Positions 5,666 to 6,243 of a DNA stretch of 6,243 bases are shown here, piece by piece. The stretch spans positions 1 through 6,243 of the forward strand of contig JAODBQ010000609.1 in NCBI GenBank assembly GCA_025464045.1, given 5' to 3'. This DNA is from Ilumatobacteraceae bacterium (GTDB taxonomy: Bacteria > Actinomycetota > Acidimicrobiia > Acidimicrobiales > Ilumatobacteraceae). Every line of letters starts with the position of its first letter. Positions within the stretch are counted from its first letter, which is position 1. The position numbers and the translations under genes were made by a program. The notes beneath the pieces are model-generated. The model did not search any database. It was not told the origin of the DNA and saw nothing but the letters and a program-made list of their open reading frames with translations.

Positions 5666-6243
5666 GTGGCCGCCGCGCCCGCCGAGTTGCTCGCGGAAGT
5701 CCTCAGCCGCTACGCCGGATCGCCGGACCCGCGCCTGCGGGAGGTGACCGAGGCCGCGATCCGCCACCTCCACGCGTTCGCCGAGGAGGTCGCCCTCCAG
5801 CGCGACGAGTGGCTGCGTGGCATCGAGTTCCTCGACGCCGCCGGCAAGATCTCCGACGACGTGCGCCAGGAGTTCATCCTCCTCTCGGACACGCTCGGCC
5901 TGTCCACCCTGGTGGAGATGCTCACCCACGACGGCGCCGCGGGCAGCACGGAGAACACCGTCCTCGGACCGTTCTACGTCCCCGGTTCGCCCGAGCGCGC
6001 GTTCGGCGAGAGCATGCTCGAGGATCCCGACGAGGGCGACCGGGTGCTGATCCGGGGGCGGATCACCGACGTCGACGGGCGCCCGCTGACCGGCGTCGCG
6101 CTCGACGTGTGGCAGAACGCGAGCAGCGGCTTCTACGCGTGCCAGCAACCGGCGGTGCAGCGCTCGACGAACCTGCGCGGCGTGTTCCACAGCGACGACG
6201 ACGGCTCCTACGCCATCCGCACGATCCGCCCTGTGCCCTACCC
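5666..6243 (+). CDS. Intradiol ring-cleavage dioxygenase (hydroxyquinol/catechol 1,2-dioxygenase-like), N-terminal part
   Basis: The frame from GTG 5666 is open to the right edge (192 codons). The N-terminal helical dimerisation domain includes EWLRGIEFLDAAGKI and RQEFILLSDTLGLS (residues 67-80), typical of hydroxyquinol and catechol 1,2-dioxygenases. STENTVLGPFYVPG (94-107) opens the catalytic beta domain, followed by LDVWQN, GFYACQ and NLRGVF. Tyr157 (GFY) and Tyr192 (RPVPY, last full codon) match the two Fe(III) tyrosine ligands; the two histidines expected about 25 residues on lie outside. The enzyme would cleave between adjacent hydroxyls: hydroxyquinol to maleylacetate, or catechol to muconate. 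The LLSDTLG segment, the length of the N-terminal domain and the neighbours favour hydroxyquinol; not proven. Start: GTG follows the hapD stop by 4 bases, with GGTGGA (5649-5654) upstream as a loose Shine-Dalgarno; no ATG precedes the conserved domain in this frame. Confidence 0.85.
   Translation, partial: MAAAPAELLAEVLSRYAGSPDPRLREVTEAAIRHLHAFAEEVALQRDEWLRGIEFLDAAGKISDDVRQEFILLSDTLGLSTLVEMLTHDGAAGSTENTVLGPFYVPGSPERAFGESMLEDPDEGDRVLIRGRITDVDGRPLTGVALDVWQNASSGFYACQQPAVQRSTNLRGVFHSDDDGSYAIRTIRPVPY

Noticed and set aside
1..6243. Defence island, prophage, toxin-antitoxin, CRISPR or mobile element
   Set aside because: No direct-repeat array, transposase, integrase, nuclease or small paired genes are seen. 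Every sizeable stretch is explained by metabolic or VWA genes.

Overview
The window is dense, G+C-rich bacterial DNA (about two thirds G+C by eye, with strong G/C preference at third codon positions). It has almost no non-coding space, GTG as well as ATG starts, and long antisense shadow frames. Base composition, a CoxE-like von Willebrand protein and an amidohydrolase of the type expanded in soil actinobacteria suggest an actinomycetote, possibly of the Acidimicrobiia. That placement is an impression from gene content; no rRNA or other marker is present. No RNA gene, insertion sequence, phage gene or CRISPR array is visible.

Layout, left to right. (1) Bases 1-143, minus strand: the first 47 codons of a D-2-hydroxyacid dehydrogenase running off the left edge. 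(2) 144-290: a divergent intergenic region with a perfect 7-bp inverted repeat. (3) 291-1469, plus: a metal-dependent amidohydrolase (amidohydrolase-2 type). (4) 4135-1479, minus: a two-gene operon, first a CoxE-like VWA protein, then a PhzS-like FAD monooxygenase, joined by a one-base TGATG stop/start overlap. It converges on the amidohydrolase with 9 bases between stop codons. (5) 4136-4173: a very short divergent gap. (6) 4174-6243, plus: a catabolic operon with the small and large subunits of a hydroquinone 1,2-dioxygenase of the HapCD/PnpCD kind, then, after 4 bases, an intradiol dioxygenase resembling hydroxyquinol or catechol 1,2-dioxygenase, cut by the right edge.

The best-supported theme is aerobic breakdown of para-dihydroxylated aromatics. 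The large cupin subunit carries His-x-Asn-x3-Glu followed 41 residues later by His, the pattern I recall for the Fe(II) ligands of PnpD. The next gene is a non-heme Fe(III) intradiol enzyme whose two Tyr ligands are present. Hydroquinone cleavage gives 4-hydroxymuconic semialdehyde and hydroxyquinol cleavage gives maleylacetate. The first product is oxidised to maleylacetate, so the two enzymes would feed one lower pathway, with its dehydrogenase and maleylacetate reductase expected to the right of the window. The amidohydrolase and flavin monooxygenase could supply phenolic substrates (ring hydroxylation, decarboxylation or C-C hydrolysis), but their substrates cannot be read from sequence.

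The least explained element is the complete VWA-monooxygenase operon. CoxE-like proteins normally sit beside a MoxR-type AAA+ ATPase, and none is encoded here.
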